Below are positions 24,893-32,606 of a stretch of 64,000 nt of DNA, piece by piece. A model generated the notes under the pieces. That model worked only from the letters and a program-made list of their open reading frames with translations, made no database searches and was not told the DNA's origin. Source of the DNA: Alcanivorax jadensis T9 (GTDB taxonomy: Bacteria; Pseudomonadota; Gammaproteobacteria; Pseudomonadales; Alcanivoracaceae); assembly GCF_000756655.1 (NCBI RefSeq), contig NZ_ARXU01000001.1, positions 1 through 64,000 of the forward strand. Reading direction: 5' to 3'. The first letter of the stretch is position 1. Each line of letters starts with the position of its first letter. Position numbers and translations under genes: made by a program.

Positions 24893-25771
24893 CTACTCGG
24901 GTTTTTGCAGGCGACGCAGCAGGGAGGATGTATCCCAGCGCCCGCCACCCATCGTCTGGATCTCCTGATAGAAATCATTTACCTGCGCCGTCACTGGCAA
25001 GGGTGTGCCGTTGCGGGCGGCTTCTGTCAGGCAGATATCCAGGTCCTTGCGCATCCAATCCACGGCAAAGCCATGCTCGTATTGGTCGTCGATCATGGTC
25101 TGGTGGCGGTGGGCCATTTGCCAGGAGCCGGCGGCGCCATGCTGAATGGTCTCGAACACTTTGCCGGCATCCAGTCCGGCATTCTTGGCAAAGGCGACGC
25201 CTTCGGCCAAGGCTTCCACCAGGCCTGCCACGCAGATCTGGTTGACCATTTTGGTGAGCTGCCCACTGCCAGCGGGGCCCATCAAATTGACCGCCTTGGC
25301 ATAGTGATTGAGCACGGGAACCGCGCGCTGGTAGGCAGAATCATCACCGCCACACATGATCGACAGCTGGCCGTTTTCGGCACCCTGCTGGCCGCCGGAC
25401 ACCGGCGCATCGATAAAATCGGCCTGGCGATCCCGGCAGGCGGCATCCAGCTCCCGAGCCACGGCGGCGCTGGCGGTGGTGTGATCTACCAGCAGGGCGC
25501 GATCGCTGAGAGTTTCGAGCACGCCGCCAGGGCCCAGAGTGACCTGGCGCAGGTCATCGTCATTGCCCACGCAAACAAACACCATGGCGGCACCTGCAGC
25601 GGCCTCGGCGGGGGTGTCAGCGGTACGGCCATTGAAGTCCCGGGCCCACTGGTGGGCGCGGCTGGCGGTGCGGTTGTAGACGGTCATGGACAGCCCGGCT
25701 TCGGCCAGGTGGCCGGCCATGGGATAGCCCATGGTGCCCAGCCCGATAAACGCGGCGTTAATCTGTGACAT
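24893..25771 (-). CDS. NAD(P)-dependent beta-hydroxyacid dehydrogenase (3-hydroxyisobutyrate dehydrogenase family)
   Basis: 292 aa. The Rossmann start is AAFIGLGTMGYPMAGHLAEAG. FIDAPVSGGQQGAENGQLSIMCGG is the substrate-binding signature, and the catalytic Lys is in GSGQLTKMVNQICVAGLVEALAEG. Family members oxidise 3-hydroxyisobutyrate, tartronate semialdehyde and similar acids. The ATG at 25771 is chosen because the conserved fold starts there; an open frame 60 codons longer runs in the upstream gene. The first 14 bp overlap the end of the SMP-30-like gene, so the two are cotranscribed. The exact substrate cannot be told from sequence. Confidence 0.88.
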   Translation of the reverse strand: MSQINAAFIGLGTMGYPMAGHLAEAGLSMTVYNRTASRAHQWARDFNGRTADTPAEAAAGAAMVFVCVGNDDDLRQVTLGPGGVLETLSDRALLVDHTTASAAVARELDAACRDRQADFIDAPVSGGQQGAENGQLSIMCGGDDSAYQRAVPVLNHYAKAVNLMGPAGSGQLTKMVNQICVAGLVEALAEGVAFAKNAGLDAGKVFETIQHGAAGSWQMAHRHQTMIDDQYEHGFAVDWMRKDLDICLTEAARNGTPLPVTAQVNDFYQEIQTMGGGRWDTSSLLRRLQKPE

Positions 25772-26870
25772 GGCGGGCGTCCTGCTCGATAACTGTGGCG
25801 GGGTCATTGGCCGGCAGCGGGTAGGCGGCAAAACGGGGGGCAGTGAGACTGCCCAGATACAGGGTGTTGCCGTGTTGTTCCACGCTGGTGATGGGGGCGA
25901 AGGCGTCGGCGCTGGTGTCCTGCAGGTTGTGAGTGACTTCCCCCTGTTCATTCAGGCCCAGTACGAAGCCGTGGTGGGCAGGCTGGGGCTGGAGGAATGA
26001 TGGCAGACGGAAGGCCACCTTGCGTAGCAGGGGCTTGTCGGACATGGCGTCCAGCATGGCATTGCGCGGGCTGAACAGGGCCACCCAGAAGGTGCCGTTG
26101 CCGTTGCTGGAGATGCCGTCGGGAATACCGGGCAGGTTGTCGAAGAACACATCATGGCTGCCGGCGTTGTCGCCTTTCAGCCAGTAACGGACAATCCGGT
26201 AGCTGCCGGTTTCATTGACCAGGACAAAGTCTTCGTCCCGGGATAGCGCCACGCCGTTGGCGAATTGCAGGCCATCCAGCAGGACCTGGGTCTGGTCGCT
26301 GGCCGGGTCGTAACGCAGCAGGCGGCCGTGGCCTCCGTGTTCGAGAATGTCATCGCGTGCGTGCAGGGCGGGGCCGAACTTGCTGGATGCATCGGTGAAG
26401 TAGATAACGCCGTTGCTGTCCGCATCCACATCGTCGGTGAATTTGTAATCCACACCGTTGGCCCGCTGGGAAAGAGCGGCAATGGCGCCGGACGGGCTGA
26501 TGCTGAGCAGCCCCTTGTAGCCATCGGCCACGATCAGATTGCCTTGCGGGTCGAAATCCAGGCCCAACGGGCGGCCCTTGGTGTCGGCAATCAGGTCCGG
26601 GTTGCTGCCATCCGGGTCGAAGCGGAAGATGCGTCCGTCCACGTAGCCCACATAGAGAAAACCGTCACTATCGATAGCCACATCTTCCGGGCCGATGCCG
26701 TCATCAACGGCCAGGGAGCGGCTTTCCGCCAGGGCGGAGTTGCTGGCATAGGGGCCTTCCAGTGCTGGCGCTTCGGGCGCCTGCCAGGCCACTGGATCAA
26801 TGGACACGGGCCAGAACAGCAGATAGCCAACCAGAATGATGAGAATCAGCAGTGCAATATTTTTTATCAT
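25758..26870 (-). CDS. Membrane-anchored SMP-30 / strictosidine-synthase-like beta-propeller
   Basis: 370 aa. An N-terminal membrane anchor (IALLILIILVGYLLFWP) is followed by a six-bladed propeller with repeated blade motifs, such as PEDVAIDSDGFLYVGYVDGR, PLGLDFDPQGNLIVADGYKG, NGVIYFTDASSKFG, FANGVALSRDEDFVLVNET and PDGISSNGNGTFWVALFSPR. This is the APMAP / strictosidine-synthase-like pattern; such proteins are lactonases or esterases, in the periplasm if anchored. Metal-site residues look present, but specificity is unknown. It lies upstream of and overlaps the dehydrogenase, so a shared lactone or hydroxyacid pathway is possible (inference). Confidence 0.8.
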   Translation of the reverse strand: MIKNIALLILIILVGYLLFWPVSIDPVAWQAPEAPALEGPYASNSALAESRSLAVDDGIGPEDVAIDSDGFLYVGYVDGRIFRFDPDGSNPDLIADTKGRPLGLDFDPQGNLIVADGYKGLLSISPSGAIAALSQRANGVDYKFTDDVDADSNGVIYFTDASSKFGPALHARDDILEHGGHGRLLRYDPASDQTQVLLDGLQFANGVALSRDEDFVLVNETGSYRIVRYWLKGDNAGSHDVFFDNLPGIPDGISSNGNGTFWVALFSPRNAMLDAMSDKPLLRKVAFRLPSFLQPQPAHHGFVLGLNEQGEVTHNLQDTSADAFAPITSVEQHGNTLYLGSLTAPRFAAYPLPANDPATVIEQDARHVTD

Positions 26871-26985
26871 TGGAATCCGGAAGATCGATTAACGGAAAGT
26901 CGATGCTTGCATGGAGGGCGGGGATTTGGCAAACGGTTGCCTCATCCAGGCTTTTGACGCCATGGCATGCTGTTACACCACACCT

Positions 26986-27135
26986 CTGTAGGAGCACCTC
27001 TCGAGGTGCGAACCCGAGCGCCAGCAAGGGACACGGTAACCTTTACCATCGATTTTTTTCCGAAACCCTGCATCAGGTTCAGCCGTGATGTCTTCGTCAT
27101 GGTCAGGGTTCGCACCTCGAGAGGTGCTCCTACAG
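26986..27135. repeat. REP-like palindromic element, copy E
   Basis: Perfect 30-bp arms (26986-27015 and 27106-27135) starting CTGTAGGAGCACCTCTCGAG, with a 90-bp centre. The arm itself contains the small palindrome CACCTCTCGAGGTG. It lies between gltA and the SMP-30-like gene and is the most exact copy in the window. Confidence 0.85.
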
Positions 27136-27175
27136 CAAGGGATAGGAGTAGAGGGACGGGGGGATTCTGAAGACA

Positions 27176-27203
27176 CAAAAAAACCGCCCGGAGGCGGTTT
27201 CTT
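27176..27203 (-). terminator. Terminator of gltA
   Basis: Read on the minus strand, AAACCGCC-TCC-GGGCGGTTT followed by seven T, 20 bp after the gltA stop. Confidence 0.88.
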
Positions 27204-27223
27204 TGTGTGGCGATAACAGGCGC

Positions 27224-28507
27224 TTATTTGCGCTCGTTGACCGGGATGAACTCCCGTTCGGTCTCGCCGGTGTACAGCTGGCGCGGACGGCCAATCTTGT
27301 ACGGGTTGGAGATCATCTCGTTCCAGTGTGCGATCCAGCCCACGGTACGGGACAGGGCAAAAATCACGGTGAACATTGAGGTCGGAATGCCGATCGCCTT
27401 GAGGATGATGCCGGAGTAGAAATCCACGTTCGGGAACAGCTTCTTCTCTTTGAAGTAGGGGTCGCTCAGGGCGATCTCTTCCAGCTTCATGGCCAGTTCC
27501 AGCTGCGGATCGTTGACACCCAGTTCGGCCAGAACGTCGTGGCAGGATTCGCGCATCACGGTGGCACGCGGATCGTAGTTTTTGTAGACGCGGTGACCGA
27601 AGCCCATCAGCTTGAACGGGTCGTTCTTGTCCTTGGCTTTGGCGATGTAGGTATCGATGTTATCCAGTGAGCCAATCTCGTCGAGCATGTTCAGCACGGC
27701 TTCGTTGGCGCCACCGTGTGCCGGGCCCCACAGGGCAGAGATGCCGGCAGCGATACAGGCGAATGGGTTGGCACCGGAGGAGCCGGCCAGACGCACGGTA
27801 GAAGTGGAGGCGTTCTGCTCGTGGTCCGCGTGCAGGATGAAGATGCGATCCATGGCCTTGGCCAGGGTCGGGCTGATCTTGGACTCTTCACAGGGGTTGC
27901 CGAACATCATGTGCAGGAAGTTCTCTGCGTAACCCAGGTCGTTGCGCGGGTACATGAAAGGCTGGCCCAACGCGTACTTGTAGCACATGGCCGCGATGGT
28001 GGGCATCTTGGCGATCAGGCGGTACGCGGTGATCTCACGGTGCTCGGGATTATTGATGTCCAGAGAGTCGTGGTAGAAGGCAGACAGCGCGCCAACTACG
28101 CCACACATGATGGCCATCGGATGGGCATCGCGGCGGAAACCGTTGAAGAAGTTGCGAATCTGCTCATGCACCATGGTGTGATTCTTCACGGTGCTGATGA
28201 ATTGATCGCGTTGTTCTGCGGTGGGCAGTTCGCCGTACAGCAGGGTGTAACACACTTCCAGGTAGTCGGACTTGCCGGCCAGTTCCTCGATGGAGTAGCC
28301 GCGATGCAGCAGCTTGCCCACTTCACCATCAATAAAGGTGATCTTGGATTCACAGGAGGCGGTGGAGGTGAAGCCCGGGTCGAAGGTAAAGACACCGTTG
28401 GCTACCAGTTTGGACACGTCAATAACATCGCGGCCCAGGGTCGGGGTGTAGATCGGCAGGTCCAGGTCCTTACCATCTACCTTGAGAGTGGCTTTCTTCT
28501 CGGTCAT
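27224..28507 (-). CDS. gltA: Citrate synthase (type II)
   Basis: 427 aa, standard for the hexameric NADH-sensitive type. The signature [10 protein letters not shown] is present, with [14 protein letters not shown] and the catalytic Asp in [14 protein letters not shown]. It condenses acetyl-CoA and oxaloacetate. The ATG at 28507 follows GGAGAGATTCCC; an in-frame start 39 bp upstream would add 13 non-conserved residues. It is divergent from sdhCDAB, the classical gammaproteobacterial arrangement, so both sides are probably controlled from the same 450-bp gap. Confidence 0.97.
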   Translation of the reverse strand: MTEKKATLKVDGKDLDLPIYTPTLGRDVIDVSKLVANGVFTFDPGFTSTASCESKITFIDGEVGKLLHRGYSIEELAGKSDYLEVCYTLLYGELPTAEQRDQFISTVKNHTMVHEQIRNFFNGFRRDAHPMAIMCGVVGALSAFYHDSLDINNPEHREITAYRLIAKMPTIAAMCYKYALGQPFMYPRNDLGYAENFLHMMFGNPCEESKISPTLAKAMDRIFILHADHEQNASTSTVRLAGSSGANPFACIAAGISALWGPAHGGANEAVLNMLDEIGSLDNIDTYIAKAKDKNDPFKLMGFGHRVYKNYDPRATVMRESCHDVLAELGVNDPQLELAMKLEEIALSDPYFKEKKLFPNVDFYSGIILKAIGIPTSMFTVIFALSRTVGWIAHWNEMISNPYKIGRPRQLYTGETEREFIPVNERK

Positions 28508-28961
28508 GGGAATCTCTCCATTGGCGGACGAGGGAACGTTCCTCAAGGCAAGGAAGGTCCTCCAAAGCGCGGGGGAAGGTAAAGTTTTGACACACCTTTG
28601 TCAACGCGAACCCGGGAACCGGTGGGTCAGACTTTTGTAGGGTAAACAGCCTGTTACAGCAATAACCGCATTTTGCATCAGGCTGGTGCAAGCTCTTTTT
28701 AGGGCGCTCACATCCGGTGCGCCATTGTAAATCAAGGCGTTAGAGGAAAGATACTGTGTTTGTATGGTGCGCAGCGTTTGTTTTGCTCAGGGCGCAGCGA
28801 TATACTGCCGCCCGGCAGGAACCTCTGACTGGGGGTTTTGTGTGGGCCCACCCCGGCCCGGGCGAGGTTGTTAAGATCAGACTTCACGTTTTGATCTCAA
28901 CAACTTTGCCAAAGTTCCCGACAACCGCCCCAACCTGGGGCCCGGCTATAAGTAGGCTACC
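28508..28961. promoter_or_regulatory. Divergent gltA-sdhC regulatory region
   Basis: 454 bp without a gene. On the plus strand TTGTTT (28778-28783), a 17-bp spacer and TATACT (28801-28806) make a plausible sdh promoter, giving a leader of about 150 nt. On the minus strand a perfect TTGACA (28604-28599) could serve gltA, but its -10 (TACCTT) is poor. That box is half of the palindrome TTGACA-6-TGTCAA (28587-28604), a possible regulator site. No sRNA or riboswitch recognised. Confidence 0.45.
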
Positions 28962-29336
28962 GTGAACGATAAGCGACCCGTTAACCTCGATCTGAGCACG
29001 ATCAAGTTCCCGGTCACGGCTATAGCATCTATCACCCACCGTGTAACCGGCGTTGCCATTTTCCTGGCGTTGCCGATTCTGTTGTGGATGCTGGATCGCT
29101 CCCTGGCGTCTCCCGAGAGCTTTGCGGACTTGAAAGAACTGATGACCTCCCCGCTGGTGAAGCTGGTGGTATGGGCCATTCTGGCTGTACTGCTGTATCA
29201 CCTGGTGGCAGGTATTCGCCACCTTGTTATGGATGCTGGAGTGGGTGAGACCCTGGAAGGCGGCCAGCGTGGCGCCAAACTGGTGTTCATCATCTCTGTA
29301 GTACTGATTCTGCTGGTAGGAGGCTGGATATGGTAA
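28962..29336 (+). CDS. sdhC: Succinate dehydrogenase cytochrome b556 subunit
   Basis: 124 aa inner-membrane subunit with three helices. IASITHRVTGVAIF holds the conserved Ser and Arg of the quinone site, and YHLVAGIRHLVMD the haem-ligand His region. The start is GTG at 28962 with only a weak TAGG upstream; no ATG gives a complete N-terminus. It anchors SdhAB and passes electrons to ubiquinone together with SdhD, whose gene it overlaps by 7 bp. First gene of the sdh operon. Confidence 0.94.
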   Translation: MNDKRPVNLDLSTIKFPVTAIASITHRVTGVAIFLALPILLWMLDRSLASPESFADLKELMTSPLVKLVVWAILAVLLYHLVAGIRHLVMDAGVGETLEGGQRGAKLVFIISVVLILLVGGWIW

Positions 29337-29701
29337 CCAGTGTGACGAGCCTGGGCCGTAACGGCCTGTATGACTGGCTCATTCAACGTGTGTCTGCCGT
29401 TATCATTGGTGTGTACATGATCGGCATGCTGGGCTACCTGATGTTGTCCGGTGATCTGGACTACGTCAGCTGGAAGGCCCTGATGGGCTCTGTCTGCATG
29501 CAGATTGCCAACACCCTGCTGGTAGTTTCCGTTGCTGCACATACCTGGGTAGGCCTGTGGGGTGTAACCACCGACTACCTGACCGGCATGACCTTGGGTA
29601 AAGCTGCCACCGGCGTGCGCCTGATTGCCCAGGTGGCAATCGCTCTGGCTCTGGTGGTGTATCTGCTGTGGGGTCTGGTTCTGATCTGGGGAGGGGCGTA
29701 A
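29330..29701 (+). CDS. sdhD: Succinate dehydrogenase membrane anchor subunit
   Basis: 123 aa with three membrane helices (AVIIGVYMIGMLGYLML, MQIANTLLVVSVAAHTWVGL, IAQVAIALALVVYLLWGLVL). AAHTWVGLWGVTTDYL contains the conserved haem-ligand His and the Asp-Tyr of the quinone site. It completes the haem b pocket with SdhC. It overlaps sdhC and ends 3 bp before sdhA. Confidence 0.93.
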   Translation: MVTSVTSLGRNGLYDWLIQRVSAVIIGVYMIGMLGYLMLSGDLDYVSWKALMGSVCMQIANTLLVVSVAAHTWVGLWGVTTDYLTGMTLGKAATGVRLIAQVAIALALVVYLLWGLVLIWGGA

Positions 29702-29704
29702 TCC

Positions 29705-31480
29705 ATGTCCATTCGCACTATTACGTTTGACGCTATCGTCGTAGGTGGTGGTGGTGCCGGTATGCGCGCCTCACTGCAAATGGCCCAGTCCGGTTTCAAG
29801 ACTGCGCTGATTTCCAAAGTATTCCCGACCCGGTCGCACACCGTGTCCGCCCAGGGCGGTATTACCTGTGCCATCGCGTCTGCTGATCCCAACGATGATT
29901 GGCGCTGGCACATGTACGACACCGTCAAGGGCTCCGACTACATCGGTGACCAGGACGCGATCGAATACATGTGTAATGTGGGCCCGGAAGCGGTCTTTGA
30001 ACTGGACCACATGGGTCTGCCGTTCTCCCGTACCGAAGAAGGCCGTATCTACCAGCGTCCGTTCGGTGGTCAGTCCAAGAACTTCGGTGAAGGCGGTCAG
30101 GCGGCCCGTACCTGTGCGGCCGCTGACCGTACCGGCCATGCGCTGCTGCATACCCTTTACCAGCAGAACCTGAAGAACGGCACCCAGTTTTACAACGAGT
30201 GGTATGCCTCCGAACTGGTCAAGGACGACGAAGGTAATGTCTGTGGCGTGATCGCCATCGATATTGAGTCCGGCGAGACCGTGTTCTTCAAGGCCAAGGC
30301 AACCGTCTTTGCTACCGGCGGTGCCGGTCGTATCTACGCTTCTACCACCAATGCTCTTATCAATACCGGTGACGGTGTTGGCATGGCTTTGCGTGCTGGC
30401 GTGCCGGTACAAGACATCGAAATGTGGCAGTTCCATCCCACCGGTATTGCCGGTGCAGGCACACTTGTTACCGAGGGTTGTCGGGGCGAGGGTGGCTATC
30501 TGATCAACAAGGATGGCGAGCGTTTCATGGAGCGTTATGCGCCAAACGCCAAAGATCTGGCCTCCCGCGATGTTGTTGCCCGTTCCATGATGATGGAAAT
30601 TCTGGACGGCCGAGGCGCTGGCCCGAACGGCGACCACGTATTCCTCAAGCTCGACCACCTAGGTGAAGAAGTGCTGCACAGCCGCCTGCCGGGCATCTGT
30701 GAACTGGCCATTACGTTCGCGCAGACTGATCCTGTTAAGGAACCGATCCCGGTTGTGCCGACCTGTCATTACATGATGGGCGGTATCCCCACTAACGTTC
30801 ACGGTCAGGCCATCAAGCTGTCTGGCGGCCATGAGGGTGAAGAGCAGTTCGTTAACGGTCTCTTTGCAGTGGGCGAAGTCGCCTGTGTATCTGTACACGG
30901 TGCAAACCGCCTGGGCGGTAACTCGCTGCTGGATCTGGTGGTGTTTGGTCGGGCTGCAGGCCTTTATATCGAGGATCAGCTACGCCAGGGCATGACCCAG
31001 TACGAGCCTACCGATGCCAACATCGATGAAGCCATGGCGCGCCTGCGTCGTTGGGATGAGTCTACCAGTGGCGAATCCATTCCGGCCCTGCGCAAGGAGC
31101 TGCAGAGCGTGATGCAGAATCACTTCGGTGTATTCCGCAAAGGCGATCTGATGGCGGAAGGTGTAGCCAAGCTTGCGGATCTGCGCGAGCGCATTGGCAA
31201 GGCGCATCTGGATGACAAGAGCAAGCCGTTCAACACTGCGCGTATCGAAGCGCTTGAGCTGGAGAACTTGCTGGAAGTGGCTGAAGCCACTGCCATTGCA
31301 GCAGAAGGTCGTACCGAGAGCCGTGGTGCCCATTCCCGTTACGATTTCCCTGATCGTGACGATGAGAACTGGCTGTGCCACTCCATCTTCGACCCGAAAG
31401 CCAAGAAGCTGGGCAAGCGTGACGTGAACTTCAAGCCGAAGACTGTCGACACCTTCCAGCCCAAGGCTCGGACCTACTAA
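29705..31480 (+). CDS. sdhA: Succinate dehydrogenase flavoprotein subunit
   Basis: 591 aa. The Rossmann start is [19 protein letters not shown]. The covalent FAD His45 lies in [11 protein letters not shown]. Substrate-site elements are [43 protein letters not shown] and [18 protein letters not shown]. It oxidises succinate to fumarate on the cytosolic face of complex II. SD and spacing to sdhD are normal for the operon. Confidence 0.97.
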   Translation: MSIRTITFDAIVVGGGGAGMRASLQMAQSGFKTALISKVFPTRSHTVSAQGGITCAIASADPNDDWRWHMYDTVKGSDYIGDQDAIEYMCNVGPEAVFELDHMGLPFSRTEEGRIYQRPFGGQSKNFGEGGQAARTCAAADRTGHALLHTLYQQNLKNGTQFYNEWYASELVKDDEGNVCGVIAIDIESGETVFFKAKATVFATGGAGRIYASTTNALINTGDGVGMALRAGVPVQDIEMWQFHPTGIAGAGTLVTEGCRGEGGYLINKDGERFMERYAPNAKDLASRDVVARSMMMEILDGRGAGPNGDHVFLKLDHLGEEVLHSRLPGICELAITFAQTDPVKEPIPVVPTCHYMMGGIPTNVHGQAIKLSGGHEGEEQFVNGLFAVGEVACVSVHGANRLGGNSLLDLVVFGRAAGLYIEDQLRQGMTQYEPTDANIDEAMARLRRWDESTSGESIPALRKELQSVMQNHFGVFRKGDLMAEGVAKLADLRERIGKAHLDDKSKPFNTARIEALELENLLEVAEATAIAAEGRTESRGAHSRYDFPDRDDENWLCHSIFDPKAKKLGKRDVNFKPKTVDTFQPKARTY

Positions 31481-31494
31481 CGGAGAGTAATACG

Positions 31495-32211
31495 ATGAAA
31501 GTTAGTATCTATCGCTACAATCCGGAAACGGACCGCGAGCCGAGCATGAAGGAGTATGAGGTTGATACCAATGGTAAAGACCTCATGGTGCTGGACATCC
31601 TTGCTCTGGTGAAAGAGCAGGATTCCTCCATGTCCTACCGTCGCTCCTGTCGTGAGGGTGTATGTGGCTCTGACGGCATGAACATCAACGGCAAGAACGG
31701 CCTGGCTTGTATCACTCCGTTGTCCCAGGTGGCACCGGGTGTACTGGAAGGCAAGAAGCCGCTGATCCTGCGCCCGTTGCCGGGCCTGCCGGTGATTCGT
31801 GACCTGGTGGTGGACATGGGTATGTTCTACAACCAGTACGAGAAGGTGCAGCCGTTCCTCCAGAACACCAGCCCGGCGCCAGCTATCGAGCGCCTGCAAA
31901 CTCCGGAAGACCGCGCCAAGCTGGATGGTCTTTACGAGTGCATTCTGTGTGCCTGCTGCTCTACCAGCTGCCCGAGCTTCTGGTGGAACCCAGACAAGTT
32001 CCTGGGCCCGGCGGCCCTGTTGCAGAGCTACCGCTTCCTGGCGGACAGCCGCGACACGGCTACCGAAGAGCGACTGAGCAAGCTGGATGACCCCTTCAGC
32101 CTGTTCCGTTGCCACGGCATCATGAACTGTGTCAGCGTATGTCCGAAAGGGCTCAACCCGACCCGGGCCATTGGCCATATCCGTTCCATGTTGCTGGAAC
32201 GGGGCATCTGA
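31495..32211 (+). CDS. sdhB: Succinate dehydrogenase iron-sulfur subunit
   Basis: 238 aa. Cysteines for all three clusters are present: [2Fe-2S] in SCREGVCGSDGMNINGKNG plus LAC, [4Fe-4S] in CILCACCSTSCPSFWW, and [3Fe-4S] in CHGIMNCVSVCPKGLNP. It carries electrons from SdhA to the quinone site. ATG at 31495 behind GGAGAGTAATACG. Last gene of the sdh operon, followed by a strong terminator. Confidence 0.97.
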   Translation: MKVSIYRYNPETDREPSMKEYEVDTNGKDLMVLDILALVKEQDSSMSYRRSCREGVCGSDGMNINGKNGLACITPLSQVAPGVLEGKKPLILRPLPGLPVIRDLVVDMGMFYNQYEKVQPFLQNTSPAPAIERLQTPEDRAKLDGLYECILCACCSTSCPSFWWNPDKFLGPAALLQSYRFLADSRDTATEERLSKLDDPFSLFRCHGIMNCVSVCPKGLNPTRAIGHIRSMLLERGI

Positions 32212-32221
32212 CCCGAACGAA

Positions 32222-32248
32222 GAAGGCGGCCATCTGGCCGCCTTTTTT
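32222..32248 (+). terminator. Terminator of the sdh operon
   Basis: AAGGCGGCC-ATCT-GGCCGCCTT with six T, directly after sdhB. It separates sdh from suc transcription. Confidence 0.92.
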
Positions 32249-32606
32249 GTATCTGTTACCGTAAGAAATGTCGTTGAATGGTGTCTATTCGACGTTTTGC
32301 CAGTGCCGTAACGGATAGAAAAAGTGTTAAGTTGTTTTATCAAAATCGGCGTCTAACAAAACCGAAATAAAAGGGCTACACTAGACGACGATTCGAGGTA
32401 ATCCCTCGTCGAGACGTGACAGAACACTCACCCTCACCCCACCCGGTGAAGTTGGGCGGTTTTGTTTCATCTCATGGGTGGGGCAGGGCTTAAAAGGCGC
32501 TGTCCCGGACAATACAAAGCGTACGGGAACAGGGTCGCCCCCCTGTGGTCGCAGTGACACCACCTACCACAGAGTGTGACACCTCCCGCTGAAGGAACGA
32601 GCTGAC
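32249..32606 (+). promoter_or_regulatory. sucA upstream region
   Basis: 358 bp without a gene. The part at 32300-32385 is AT-rich (GTTGTTTTATCAAAATCGG, then TACACT at 32377) and is the likely promoter zone, but no clean -35/-10 pair is seen. The remaining leader is C- and A-rich (CACCCTCACCCCACCCGG) with a small potential hairpin before GCGGTTTTG. Confidence 0.4.

Noticed and set aside
24893-26870. Operon for a complete lactone/hydroxyacid catabolic route
   Set aside because: The SMP-30-like protein and the dehydrogenase overlap, but neither substrate is known and no further pathway gene is near, so no pathway is claimed.
7441-27135. CRISPR-like array from the repeated GTAGGAGC elements
   Set aside because: The repeats are palindromes kilobases apart with no regular spacers and no cas gene.
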